Shown: piece after piece, positions 32,832-45,919 of the stretch
Layout of the letters: each line of letters starts with the position of its first letter
Position numbering within the stretch: the first letter of the stretch is position 1
Program-made: the position numbers and the translations under genes
Notes under the pieces: generated by a model
The model's database searches: none
Told to the model about the DNA's origin: nothing
What the model saw: only the letters and a program-made list of their open reading frames with translations
Assembly (NCBI GenBank): GCA_018524725.1
Contig: JAEUWP010000466.1
Location: forward strand, 1 to 52,662
DNA length: 52,662 bases
Direction of reading: 5' to 3'
From: Podaxis mareebaensis
Lineage: Eukaryota; Basidiomycota; Agaricomycetes; Agaricales; Agaricaceae

Positions 32832-32838
32832 TCACGTG
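32832..32838 (+). promoter_or_regulatory. TCACGTG site in the SOM1-like/SAH hydrolase divergent promoter
   Basis: TCACGTG is the Cbf1-Met4 type site of sulfur and methionine genes in yeasts. It lies about 97 bp upstream of the SAH hydrolase ATG and 64 bp upstream of the other start. A link to methionine-cycle control is inference. Confidence 0.5.
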
Positions 32839-32934
32839 GAATAAATATGCACTAAAAACGTTCGACCTAGTTTTCCATCGACTATTTACCATCTCAACTC
32901 CCATCCACATCATCGGAATCCTTATCTTTAAAGA

Positions 32935-34821
<1,887 letters not shown>

Positions 34822-35232
34822 GTAGCGAAATTTTTGCCCGTAAGTTCGACGGCCTCAACGAGCCCTCGCCATCAAGACGGGAGGATAGGATCTTCAACGT
34901 CCTTTTGTTGTGGATGTTTATTTGATCGCTCGCAGTAGTCTATTTATACGGCAGGGACTCTCAACGGTTCATGCAACCAGGGAGGTCTGGGGTACGCTGG
35001 GGGTGTCGGTTCGGATGCGGAAGCCTCAACGAGCTGTCTGTACCTGAGCATTAATGTTGCTGTTAGCTATATTCATTGTATATGTTTCACCCAAGTTTCA
35101 AGTCGAGTCCTGCGCTCATTTTTTGCCATCAAGCCGTAACGTGATGTAAAAATGATGGAAAGGATTTTGATCACCGACGATTTCACTGGCCCTTTTTTCT
35201 CATCAGTCGCCTACCTTTGCTAAGACCTGGAT
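34822..35232. other. Intergenic, 3' flank of SAH hydrolase
   Basis: No coding potential recognised; holds the terminator region of the SAH hydrolase gene and the promoter of the next plus-strand gene. Confidence 0.4.
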
Positions 35233-37743
35233 ATGTCTGCTAAGGTATCGCCCTTAGGACCGGTGGATCCTGCATCCTTACCTCCGATCAATGACGAAGA
35301 AGAAAAAGAGGCGCCGTGGATCATTCGGAAACTTGTGGGGGTGAGTGGAAAATCCATCCCATTCGTCCAAATGGGTGATGCCCTTGGCGGAATTTGCACT
35401 CCTGTACGCGAGATAGAGATCCTTGCTTCGTCTACCGCCTTCCCAGCACAGATAAAACTATGCCAGGGATCTGGCGCTAGATTCAAGGCGGCCCCAGACT
35501 ACATCCGACGCACTCCATGCACACATGTTGTATCATTTTGCAATGATCCCGCCTTAACAATAGCTGCATGGTCTCCTTTGCGTTCGTTCAAAAAATCCAA
35601 CCGTTGTTCTAGTCACAGCGGTTGCCGACATTAGATTCATTAACATTGGCCAACGCTCTATTATTAACGCCGGCGCATCTAGTCCATGCCTGGTCGCATT
35701 GTCATGTCGTCGTACGAGTCCCTTCGCGCAGCTGGAACTAATGTTATCTGTCTCTCTCCGGTGGGTCCTGAATTGATATAGTACACAGATCTTCTCGAAG
35801 CTGACAATTTGCATGCCTTATGATGATTTCCATGCCACCGTCTCTGTTCGCTCACTGCAAATGATCAATACAACTGATGATGCTGCGCTCTGGACCTTGT
35901 GCCAGTGGGGCGACTCGTCCCCCTTGTTCCTTCCATGTATACGATTCAGGGACTTGGCTATACATACTGTGATTGCTGCAACGGTAGTACTCTCTGCAAA
36001 TTTGGAGCCGTCCCCCGAATGATCCGTTTATGCAGTTTCATTTTTAACCCGCACACACTGCCATATGCAACTCCGCGACGCCAACTTGCAAATATTGATG
36101 ATCTCCACTTCTCGGGAATTGGGTGCCTGTCTTTTCTGCGCATCTGACTGTGCAATGGATCTGCAATCCTCAGGGGGGCATGGCGGCAGTAGCCGCACCT
36201 GCGTATGTGGATAAATTTCCCTCCCGCTCCCTTGTTGTGTTGATGAGCGTCTGTGTTGATCAAAAACGGGGTTCATTCCTTTTTTTACAACCACTTCTGT
36301 CAGAATGGGACCTATTTCTGATGTTGTCGTGGCTTCTCTGGGAGATACGATCCTCGTGGAACTTGGCCTCCACGCAGGCTTCCAACTTTCGACCAAGGTC
36401 GCCAATGATCTCGTGTTTGGACACACCGCGAACAAACTTATCCCCATCCACTCGGATCGACTGGAAACTACTGCGATCAAGGTTTTATTGATTACGCTAA
36501 AGTACAAGCACACGATGGAAGACGCGGCGCTTGGGTTTTATCGAAGCTCGTTACACAAGTGGGTGGACTTATTCTTGGTACAACCCATCTGATGTGACCA
36601 AGCATCCAAACGACAGGGACATTTCGCTCTTCTCATCTATCAAAGACTACCTCGCAGTCGAGAGGGGATGGTTCTCCCCTTACTTGTTCGCGAGTGCACG
36701 TCGTCCGGTAATCCCCAGAAGCGTGAAACCCGACATTGTGTTCTGCCATGGACCCTTCCTATCGGGTAAGTCTAGTCATCATCAGAATACTGGGAACGCC
36801 TTGGGTGATTCTGATGATAAATGATCATACAAAAACAAATGATATGTCCTGCCACTTGCTTACTGCCTTGACTCGTTACCGACTTGTCTTGTCGTGTTGT
36901 GTCCAACGGCTTTGTTGTGCTAAAAATAACAATGGTTTAGGCGATTACAAAATTGGTGAAACTCTTCTTGCGGAATCGGCCTTCGGGATCGTCCTTTGCG
37001 ATGCACTCGTGCCTCCGTCACCGCCACCAATTCAAGAGGATTCCGACTCGAAGGAGAAAGAGGAGGAACATAGTGTACTCTCGTCTTTATCAATTCCGGC
37101 CTTGAAGAACCGGTTTAGCCGTTCAAGAACGCCTTCCCCAGATCCGGAGCTAACGCCACTTCCACACCCCCCCACACCGCGCCGCATGGTCATCCTCGTT
37201 GTTGGCTTCAAACCACACAGGAAGCTCTGGACTACAAGCGCTCGTCCGGGAGAAAGCGTCATTAATTACATACTCTTGAATGGCTGTCCAGCGATTGTGG
37301 TGCCAGTTAAAACTGGTGCTCCGTTAATTGCTTGGTACGGGGGTATGACGCTCGAACAAATGTGGCAGGTAGAGTTGCCTGAGAAAATGGGGAGTGATAT
37401 CCCCGCGAGTGAGATGCCTCGGGAATCGGATGGGGGTGATGGGGTTGGAACGAGAAGCTTCGGAGGCGTTGTACAAGTTTTGTTTGAGTATTTGGACTTG
37501 TGTGTTGACTGGGATCGAGTACGAATCCCGAGGGAGAACCGGGGATCTGGGGGTAATGATGACTCGGGAACATCTTCGAGCGTTAATACCACCGCCCCCA
37601 AGAATGGTGAGGAGAAGAAGGTGGTGTTGAGGAATTCACTGGCGCTGTTGATGGCTGCGGCGATCAAGAGTGGGCGTAGCAAGGAGGTGATGGAGGGAGT
37701 GGATAAAGAACGCAGTGGTATTGCAATGTGGAGAATTCCCTGA
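35233..37743 (+). CDS. Unidentified protein gene, model uncertain
   Basis: The start at 35233 (MSAKVSPLGPVDPASLPPIN) and the end at 37743 (IAMWRIP) bracket several coding-like blocks: IPFVQMGDALGGICTPVREI; TVVLVTAVADIRFINIG near 35600; YESLRAAGTNVICLSPVGPE near 35720; LVELGLHAGFQLSTKVANDL near 36360; YTSGWTYSWYNPSDVTKHPN near 36560; PDIVFCHGPFLSG joined by a clear intron (about 36764-36940) to DYKIGETLLAESAFGIVLCD; and NGCPAIVVPVKTGAPLIAWY. Frames change several times between 35600 and 36540. This could be many small introns, two genes, or decay. Family not recognised. The 3' exon from 36941 is the best supported part. Confidence 0.5.
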
Positions 37744-39243
37744 TATGGCAGTTAGTCTCGTGCGGACCTTGGCGAGCGCTGGTTTATTGGCTTTTGTGCA
37801 TTCGCTTCTAGCGTTATATTCATGCAGTGTATCTCGGTTTGGGTTATTTTTTGAACCGTGGTGAGGTCCACGTGGAAGGGGAGAGTGATCTGCTATGAAA
37901 ATCCACTGCGATGCTGGTGGGCGCTGGTGATGAGCACGCTGGCCTAGCTTCATAATTGAAACCCCTATTGATGGTCGATGGAGAGTAATATGTCTCGTCT
38001 CTTGTATGTAGCGCCAAAAATACGAGTTGGTAGCGTTAGCAACTGGAGGATTTCTTGTCGATTGTTAGTAGTCATCTGACAATGCAACGACGATAAATTA
38101 CTACGTATGACATCGGAGATAACATGACCTGCTGAAGCAGTGACCTATGGCAGATAGAAGTTATGCCTACCTTCCATACGGTATCCAGTATCCAGACACC
38201 CGAGGAAGGGGTTCAGGTGGGTGGCGCAGTTCTAGTAACTGGCAACGAACAGTTGGGCACCTTGGTTGCGATGGTACCGAAGATCTTTGAGGCGTCCAAG
38301 TTAATCTCGTTATCTTATCTTATCAATGCACTTCCTGAAACAGAGGACGTGATTAATTGGCTTTAATTCTCCTTAATCGGACTCTGTCCTGGAGGATAGC
38401 CACGTGAAACGTCAGCCTGGGGATCGAGACAGAACGGTCATTGGTTGAAGAATTTCAGTGGCCTCCGAAGATCACTTGACGATTGCCCGCAACTCCTATC
38501 AATATTGTCAATCCATTGGATAGGGGTAAATTGGTTTGTTGAGACAGAGGTTCTGAGCGCTTCGGCCGGGTGGGTTCATTGAAAATCATGCAGAGTTGAC
38601 AATAAGTGTGATTTGGTACTCAATGGGCTTGATGTTCTTTCTGTCGGAATGACTCGTGCACATGAGAGGATGGACCAAAATCGAAAAAAAGGTCGGAACC
38701 GAGCAGGATGCGATAGATCCGACGGCCGCCGAACAAGATACCACCGGCTGGGCTCTCCACCGCGGGACCTGGAGCCCTGTACATAACTGAAGTACGCATC
38801 AGTGCTTGAACGCTGCTATGCAGTGCGAGAATGTATCCATGCAGACCGTTGAATAAGGGCCAGAGAAGGAATACTATTAAATCGATAATATGGAAAGTCT
38901 AAGTAAGTTGAGAATAAGGGAATAAGACAAAAAGCATGTTAATATGAAAGCTGCATATAGGCCCCCTTGGTCAGGTCGATTGGGCGGGACCTGATGCGCC
39001 CAAGGCCGAAGCTGGAGCCAAGGTCGGTGATACAGCTAGTTATCTTGCCCGGTATCAGACCCTTACATATTCGGAACCGAGTTTTTCTTTTCTTTTTGGT
39101 CCACCCCGTACACATGACGAGTCAGTTGCGGGAATCGTCCCTGAGCAAGCGAATATAAAGGGACCCTTGGGATAGATGAGTTGCAGCTTCACGCTGTCGG
39201 CCAAAGACATCCGAGTTTCTGGCAAAATAGCGCGAGTAGCGTG
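37744..39243. other. 1.5-kb intergenic stretch, nothing supported
   Basis: Only short unsupported open frames occur (e.g. 38163-38366 plus). A small coding-like piece near 38707-38788 (translating to DPTAAEQDTTGWALHRGTW) ends in a stop and has no partner exon. No RNA gene or clear repeat was seen. Confidence 0.4.
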
Positions 39244-39819
39244 ATGCCCCACGAAGCATCAGATTATGTTTTCTTCTGGAAGACGGATGAAGAATAGTAA
39301 GTAAGGATCTGCATTATCCTGAGTGTTGATTAATAAGACAATAGCGGATACATGTCGCAATGGGCATACTCTCCATTCAAAGCAGACGTTGAGATAGAGG
39401 GAAAAGTAGAGACGTGCGAGTTTGTAACTGCAGAGCATTGGATGATGGTGAAGAAGGCACTCCTGTTCGGAGATACGGCCATCGCTTGGGAAATTCTAGC
39501 TACACCTGCAGGGTCAAATAATCTTGCGAGAGTCAAAGCTCTAGGAAGAAAGGTGCAGAATTTCGACGAGGAGAAATGGGTGCAGGAACGGTATAAGATT
39601 GTTGTGGAAGGGAATTTGCACAAGTTCCGCGCAAACAAGGAGCTGAGGGATAAACTACTGCAAACGGAGAAAAAGATACTGGTAGAAGCGAGTCCGCGGG
39701 ACAGGATATGGGGAGTGGGGTTTGGAGCGAAGAATGCGCTTGGGCAGAAGGAGAGATGGGGGCAGAATCTGCTTGGGAGGGCGCTGGAGGAGGTGCGGGC
39801 GAGGCTGGTAAATGGGTAG
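39244..39819 (+). CDS. NADAR domain protein (YbiA/DUF1768 family), 175 residues
   Basis: NADAR proteins are N-glycosidases or ADP-ribose-linked enzymes; YbiA acts on damaged riboflavin intermediates. Two exons: 39244-39296 (MPHEASDYVFFWKTDEEYG start) and 39345-39819, with a 48-bp intron that splits a Tyr codon. Family marks are FFW near the start, YMSQWAYSPF, TAEHWMMVKKALLFGD, a helical FRANKELRDKLLQT and the close RDRIWGVGFG. Length fits the family. The start at 39244 is preferred over the internal Met because FFW is part of the fold. Next gene on the same strand follows after 208 bp. Confidence 0.87.
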
Positions 39820-40027
39820 TTTTGTAATTAGCAGCGTGGGAATGACAAATGGGTGGATTAGCTGGCTTTCAGTTACAAGCGCAACGCTCTTCTCTATTCT
39901 CCTTCAACAACTCTCCCCTCAACAGCTCTTCTGTCGGTTTATTTCCAGTATCAAAGTCCCCTTACAATCTTCAGAACAGATCACGTCTTATCCGGCCGCG
40001 TTGGCGAGTCATCCAACACTCTCTCAG

Positions 40028-43000
40028 ATGGTCATGTCCTCAATATCTCCTCCTGCAAAAGCGCCCTCTCTCTCCTACGCCGAACGTGCAAAGAAGGCGC
40101 AAAATATCAGGTCTCCAATCGAGGTTATCCAGTCTCAGCCATCCCGTATCTCTCAGTCTCAGTCTCAGCCAATCTCCGTCACCCCAAGTGTATCTTCAAC
40201 AAGTGCTTCCTCTGCAAAACCCCCCTCGGCTGTCCTCCCATCAACATCTTCTCCTGCCTCTGTCCAATCCGCCGCCGCCCAATCTCCTCCGCCCTCTGCT
40301 CGAGTCGCTTCCGACGCCAAGATTACAAATGGAGACCCCATTACTCCCAGCAGCTCCACGAAGCCAACACCAGCGACCGAAGCCCAACCCTCCCCACCGA
40401 AACAACCCCCTGTCAACTTTTGGGATCGCCGAAAAGAAGAGTTTGCTGCCCGGAATGCGTCATCTCAGAAATCGTCCGCAGCAGCACTACAACCATCTAT
40501 GTCCACATCACGACCGACCATAATTGCTTCTATGTCTTCTTCTCGTGATAGTGTGCCCCAGAGTGACGATACAAATCTTGCCGCTGAGGCAAAGGAACAG
40601 TCCTCGTCGTCCCTTGCTGTTGACGACGACGACGATCCGTTTGTTGTACGGCAGTCTCGTGCACCACGCCCTCATATTCCCGTTACACCAGCCGTCTTCT
40701 CAACGAACAATACCGAGGATTGGCCAGAAGTTGGCAAATCTATTCCAGCTCCTGCATCTACAGTTTCTACTGAAACCAACAAGCCAGACGAACATCGAGC
40801 CACTAATGGCGATAGCCCACCGACAGGTGCTGCACGGAAGGGTGTGTGTTCTTGGATGCTTCGCACCTCTGATTCCTCGTTAACACTTTATTTTTTATTT
40901 TATTTTACCTGATCTCTAGGCGGTGCACCTAAATGGATACCTCTTCCACTCCAAACACCTGCGGATGTGCAGCCGCAACCGCGTAGGGATCCTCAACCCG
41001 TGAGAGGAAATCGCACGAGCGCAAATAATTCAAATAATTCGAGGCCGCCATCCAACCCAGGACAAGGCCGGAACGGTCGCAACCAGTCAGGGCGCAACTC
41101 TGCCGCCCAATCTACGAATGTCTCCAGAGTACACAGCAATGCCGGAAGTGTACATTCTAGCCCCAGGAACCCGCGTAACAAACGATTACCAGGTGAAGAG
41201 GTACCTGCTGGTGGTTCCATTGAGGCTACGAACCGCTCATCAAGAACGGGTTCGCCACTTCATGCAAACCCCTCCCAAACCCAAACCCAAACCCAAACCC
41301 AAGCCCCCTCATTCCCCCCATCCGATCTCACCAATCACCCCTCAAATTATGGAGGATACCTCTCCCCCCCGCACGGCTCATCTCCATATTATCCCCAACA
41401 GACGTCCAACCTCCCCCCAGTCGGCTCCCCTGTTTATCGCTCACCCTCCCATGGCGCACCACTTGGTCTCCAACCCGATCCATCACTACCCATGCCGCCA
41501 CCAGTGCACGGCTACCCATACGTATATCCCGGCCACTATGTCCCCTATGATTACATTTCCCCTTCCGCTCCGTACCCCTACTGGAATGGGCACCATAGTC
41601 ATCCTGGCTCCGGCCAGCATAGCCCTGCTTATCCCCCTTCGGCCACTCCGTCCAATTATACTGCGGCTTTACCGCTCCATGTTCAACAACATTTCTACCC
41701 TCCTCCAATGCAACCACAACCCTCGACACAGTCAAATATATCTAGTGCTCCGCGATCCTCTTCTACGGGTACAACGTCTGATCGGGCATCTGTGCGCGGT
41801 CCAGATGCCACTGTCCCTGATGCGGCTGTGCCTCCTTCGGTCGAGGGCGAACTTCAAGTCAACGGAAATATTCGAAGATCGACATCTGTCGTGTTTGGCA
41901 GTATTGATGTTCCGACAACAGGTGAATCCACAGATGCCGTGGAGGTTGATAATATCGAGAAGGTGTTCAAGTCGCTCGCTATTGGATTGGATCCCGCAGA
42001 TGCAGCGCCCAAGACTCGCAAATCGATGAAGTTCAGCAAGGGCGGGGAAAGTTTGAGGGAGGATACCAAGGAGATTGCGGTTGATCCTGCGCTTGCAAAG
42101 GAGGCTGGGTCGACGGGGGAGACAAAGTGGACGTTTGGGAATGAAGGCTTGTCATCGCCGGCTGGTGGGGCAGTGGTTGATGTGGAGGCCACGACGGTGC
42201 AGAATGTTGAGGTTCCAGGTGTGTTATAGTCCTTTATCTACTCATTGCAGTGAATTAATGTTGAGGTATGGGTTCAGTGCATCGTCCTTTGCCAGTGATG
42301 GATGAAGGTCTTGGAGAGGAATTCAAAGTCAGGAACTTTGGATATGGGTTCGGAGGACCTAGTGGGAACACCTACGCAGTTGATGTTCCCAAGAGCGACG
42401 TTGACAGAGAGCAGAAGGAGAGGTTGGAGGGCGAGAGAGATGGAGAGACTGACGAGAGGCCTGAAACCACGGGTCTTCCGCCTGCACAGGGACCCGGAAA
42501 TGGCCGTCCACGCAGAGGAGGATACGGTGGCGGTTATGGCTATGACCGAGGATATGGAGGCCGCAGAGGTCGAGGTATGAATGGATTTGGCCGTGGATAC
42601 GGCAGGGGGTATGGTCGCGGCGGCAACCACCACCACCACAATGGCAACTCATACTCTCAACGCCAGGGTCCACCTCCACCTTTCAGCGTTACACCACCTC
42701 CGCCATTCCAGGGCATCCCACCGCCTATGGCAGGTCCTGATGCAAATTCACATTATTATGTTCCACCCCCTAGAGCGCCACTCGCTACATATCTTCCTGC
42801 TGCGTATGAACCATACGTGCCACCACCACCACCACCCCACCCGCAATCTGCTGTCGGACCCGCGCCTGCAGCGTCTTCTTCAGGACATGGTGGGCACACT
42901 TCGCCCCCATTGCCAATGCCAATGTCGCAGCTCGGTTTCCCACTTGATGCGACAAGATTTTATTTGTTGGGACAATTGGAGTACTATTTGAGTCCCCAGA

Positions 43001-43537
43001 ATATGGCGCAGGACTTCTTCCTTCGTCAACGCGTAAGTCGTTCCTTCATGGAATTTGTGTTCATTGGTACTGATGAATTTGCATGGATTTTAGATGGATT
43101 CGAAAGGATGGATACCAATTAGCTTGTTGGCGTCGTTTAATCGTGTGATGCGGTTGACGCAGGATTATCAACTCGTGCGAGAGGTGTTGATGTTGTCGAC
43201 GCTAGTGCAAGTAAGGGATCATTTTGTGCGTATGGGTGGATGGGAACAATTTGTGCTCCCGGATGCACCGAAGAGTACAGTCGAGGTTGAGGAGGACTAT
43301 TCTTCGTATGTTCCCCAGCACGATCATCCCCACCAGGATCCTGTACGGGGAGATGATAGAAACGCGAGTGGTGTACCAGGTGTGTCTCATGAAGGACACC
43401 ATGATTCGCAGCAGTGGAGTCATTCGGGTACGGAGGTGGACGAGGAAGTGGACGAGGATGAGGAGGAAGATGACGTTGTTTTCGTTATGGGGAAGGATGG
43501 AGGTGAAGGGATGTGGTCGCATGAAAAGCGCACATGA
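40028..43537 (+). CDS. La-related RNA-binding protein (LARP1/Sro9-like)
   Basis: LARPs bind mRNAs through the La motif and influence translation. Four exons; introns at 40842-40919, about 42219-42288 and after QDFFLRQR near 43032. The N-terminal two thirds is disordered (Ser/Pro/Gln-rich) with NFWDRRKEEFAAR and APKWIPLPL strings typical of fungal Sro9-like proteins. An RGG-type box with repeated Gly-Tyr-Gly-Arg (about 42510-42630) precedes the La motif: LGQLEYYLSPQNMAQDFFLR across the last intron to GWIPISLLASFNRVMRLT. The tail is acidic (EEVDEDEEEDDVVFVMG). No RRM follows, as in LARP1-type proteins. The ATG at 40028 starts MVMSSISPPAKAP; an upstream in-frame open stretch overlaps the previous gene and is not used. 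Confidence 0.88.
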
Positions 43538-44372
43538 TGTGCGCCGCTTGGCTTCAATTTTGAATGCTTTGACTTGACATCCAGGTTTCTTCTACGGTTG
43601 CTGGTATACATACACTGTCCTGCTGAACAGTCGGTTTCAGGCCAACGCATTGGCGTTGGGTTGCTCTCTTGAATTCTTTTCTGTCTCTTTTGTCTCTTTT
43701 TCTCCTCCTGCTTGCCCTACACATGGAACAACAATGACACAAACTGACATTAATGACTCTCTCTTGTCCCCAGCCTTTCGCCTTGACTTGTCACTTGCTT
43801 CTATGTTCCTTCTTCGCTTCTGTCTCGTACTTGTCAAGATACCTATTCTGTCTCATACAGTATTCGACACTCCTGTCCTTCCTCCCTTCCTCTTCCTTCT
43901 TCCTCCTCTTTATCTTGTTTGTAAACCACTCACCAATTTCGCGGCATATTTTCCTCGCTAATTCCATCGACGTTCCATATCTGTACACGCATCCACTCCC
44001 ATCGGCTTCTTGTTGCCCCCTTTTCTTCTACATACAGTTGATACATACTCCCTCCTCTTCTTCCTGTCCTTTTTACTTTTTTTGTCGTGGTATATAATAG
44101 TTGTTCTTGTGTCGAGTTGCTGTTGCCGTTACTCGTTAGAATAAGACCAGACCTTAATCAAATGTGCGACTGTACGGGGTGTCGAAGCCTCGGTGCTGTT
44201 TACTATGCCAATGTGAGCTTTCAAGGGGTGGTTGCATTGGTGACTCATGTTTTTGTGGTTAATTCCTAATGGGACGTTGTGTATTCGACAAAACATCGCA
44301 CGTGTAATGAGATTCAAATGCGCGAATCCTAATGCTGATGAGAGCCGCAAGTGTAGCGGTGACCAATCATTT
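43538..44372. other. Intergenic between convergent genes, pyrimidine-rich
   Basis: 3' flanks of the LARP gene and of LCL3. Hydrophobic open frames here (43650-44097) come from a CT-rich tract. No RNA gene seen. Confidence 0.5.
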
Positions 44373-45634
44373 CTATTGCCGGAGCCTAAGCCTAGAAAAC
44401 CATCCACCAACACCCTTTGACTTTCGTATCTCGCTGGGGCCGGCCGACTCAGCGGATAGTGATCTATGTCGGCGTTTGTATTCTGCGGGTGTTTCCACCT
44501 TTGCCCTTTTGGCCCACATCCCGCGTCGAGCAGCCCTGGTCGAAAGTCAGCAACGTCGCCAAGATGGGAGAGGATGTAAAACCGACCTGGCCTCGGCCTC
44601 GACTCGAAGGTACTCTTCCTTGCCTCCTGGTCCGTATTCGGCGCCGGCCTATGGGTTGTACAGGATCAGATGTTGACCAAGGGACAGAGGAAACTCGTAA
44701 TGAACCTGTTCGTATGTCGTTACACATCCGGCCCTGAGCATTTCTAGAGACAGGTTCTTTCCGTGGAAGAGAGCACCTGGGAGAAGTCGAGGAGCGAGAT
44801 GGACGTTTGCGACCTAGAGTGCGCGGCGTCGTGTTAGAAGCAGAGTATCATTCAATGGTATAGCTGTAGAGTCAAGTTTACCACGCGTGAATATTGGTCT
44901 CGGCGTAATAATTGACAGTACACCGGCTTGCCCAAGATTTTCTGACGCAGCCATTCGAGACTCTCGGCCGCGTGCGGCTGTTCGGGTTTACCAAAATGTG
45001 CCGCCTACGGTGACCAATAAAACCGAGCGTGGGTGAACGGGTGAACGTGAGGGGAGTGAGAGGGAAGGGGGCTCACTTCGGGGGCATCTACGCCAGCGAT
45101 TCGAATGTGCAATGTCTGGTCTTTGAGCTCTGCGCAGAGTCTAGGTGACCAGGACTAACAGACAATGGGAAGCCGGTCAATAACCTTTGTTCGTTTCTGG
45201 GACTCTTTTAAATTTGAAGGGCCAACGCCAGCCTCCGAATGAAGGAGTGTGGAAGAGACGGAAATTGTCCGCGTCGCCTACACTGGTCGATGAATAAAAG
45301 ATGAATTGACTTTTACTGAATCCCAGGATAGTAAGATGGCTGACCTCGTGACGATTCCTCGTATCCATCGTTTCTTCGCGAACAAATCAGGTGTTATCCA
45401 GTCCGCGTTCCTGATCCGCCTTCCATATCTAGCGTAGAGAAGAGCGCCACCTGTTGAGCTTGCTACGCCTAGGCTAAAGGCGATCAAGGCGAGAAGGGGC
45501 GTTGGTATAGATTCAAGCTGGGCCCTGATAGGTCCGAGGTCTTCCTCTGTTTTCCGTGATATTTTATTGGGTATTGATGTTATTTGCTCGTCCTTGTCGT
45601 TGGTAGATTTGCTAGACCAGAATTTAGAGAACAT
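44373..45634 (-). CDS. LCL3: LCL3-type membrane-anchored endonuclease (SNase-like)
   Basis: Staphylococcal-nuclease-like fold anchored in a membrane, linked to mitochondria in yeast. The start [10 protein letters not shown] (45634) leads to a membrane segment ([20 protein letters not shown]) and [14 protein letters not shown]. The nuclease part is split by several introns: [89 protein letters not shown] and [20 protein letters not shown], ending RLRLRQ at 44373. Catalytic-type residues Arg in RIAG, Asp-Ala-Pro-Glu, and Arg in RDQYSR are kept. An extended open frame upstream of 45634 is probably 5' leader. Divergent from the receptor-like gene. Confidence 0.88.
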
Positions 45635-45782
45635 AGTGGGAAGGCGTGACGCAGGGCATGCATCCAGCAACCCTGAAATGAGTACTTTTCCACAAATGTC
45701 AGGGTTATAGGAGCCGTGGGAAATGCTGATGATACCGAGGTTGTTTGTACGCAGCACGGAGGCCAAGCAAAGAACAATAGAA

Positions 45783-45794
45783 CACGTGACGTCA
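45783..45794. promoter_or_regulatory. Overlapping CACGTG and TGACGTCA sites in a divergent promoter
   Basis: CACGTG (45783-45788) overlaps a perfect CRE/ATF palindrome TGACGTCA (45787-45794), sharing TG. It lies between the ATGs at 45634 and 45920. bHLH and bZIP factors could compete here. Factor identity is inference. Confidence 0.5.
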
Positions 45795-45919
45795 TTAAGA
45801 ACAATTGAAGGTATCAAACTATTGTGCGATGGTGGACAAGGCAGAGGCTCTTCTTAACTCTTCCACGACGCCGGTCGTCTTGCTCTTCTCTTCCTCCAAC
45901 TCCCACCTTCGTTCTACAC

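Noticed and set aside
39812..40027. Upstream in-frame extension of the LARP ORF overlapping the NADAR gene
   Set aside because: It overlaps the last codons of the previous gene, has no family similarity and precedes a good ATG followed by recognisable LARP sequence.
43640..44260. Possible small membrane protein genes downstream of the LARP gene
   Set aside because: Overlapping hydrophobic frames in a pyrimidine-rich 3' flank, with no conserved residues and no splice or start support.
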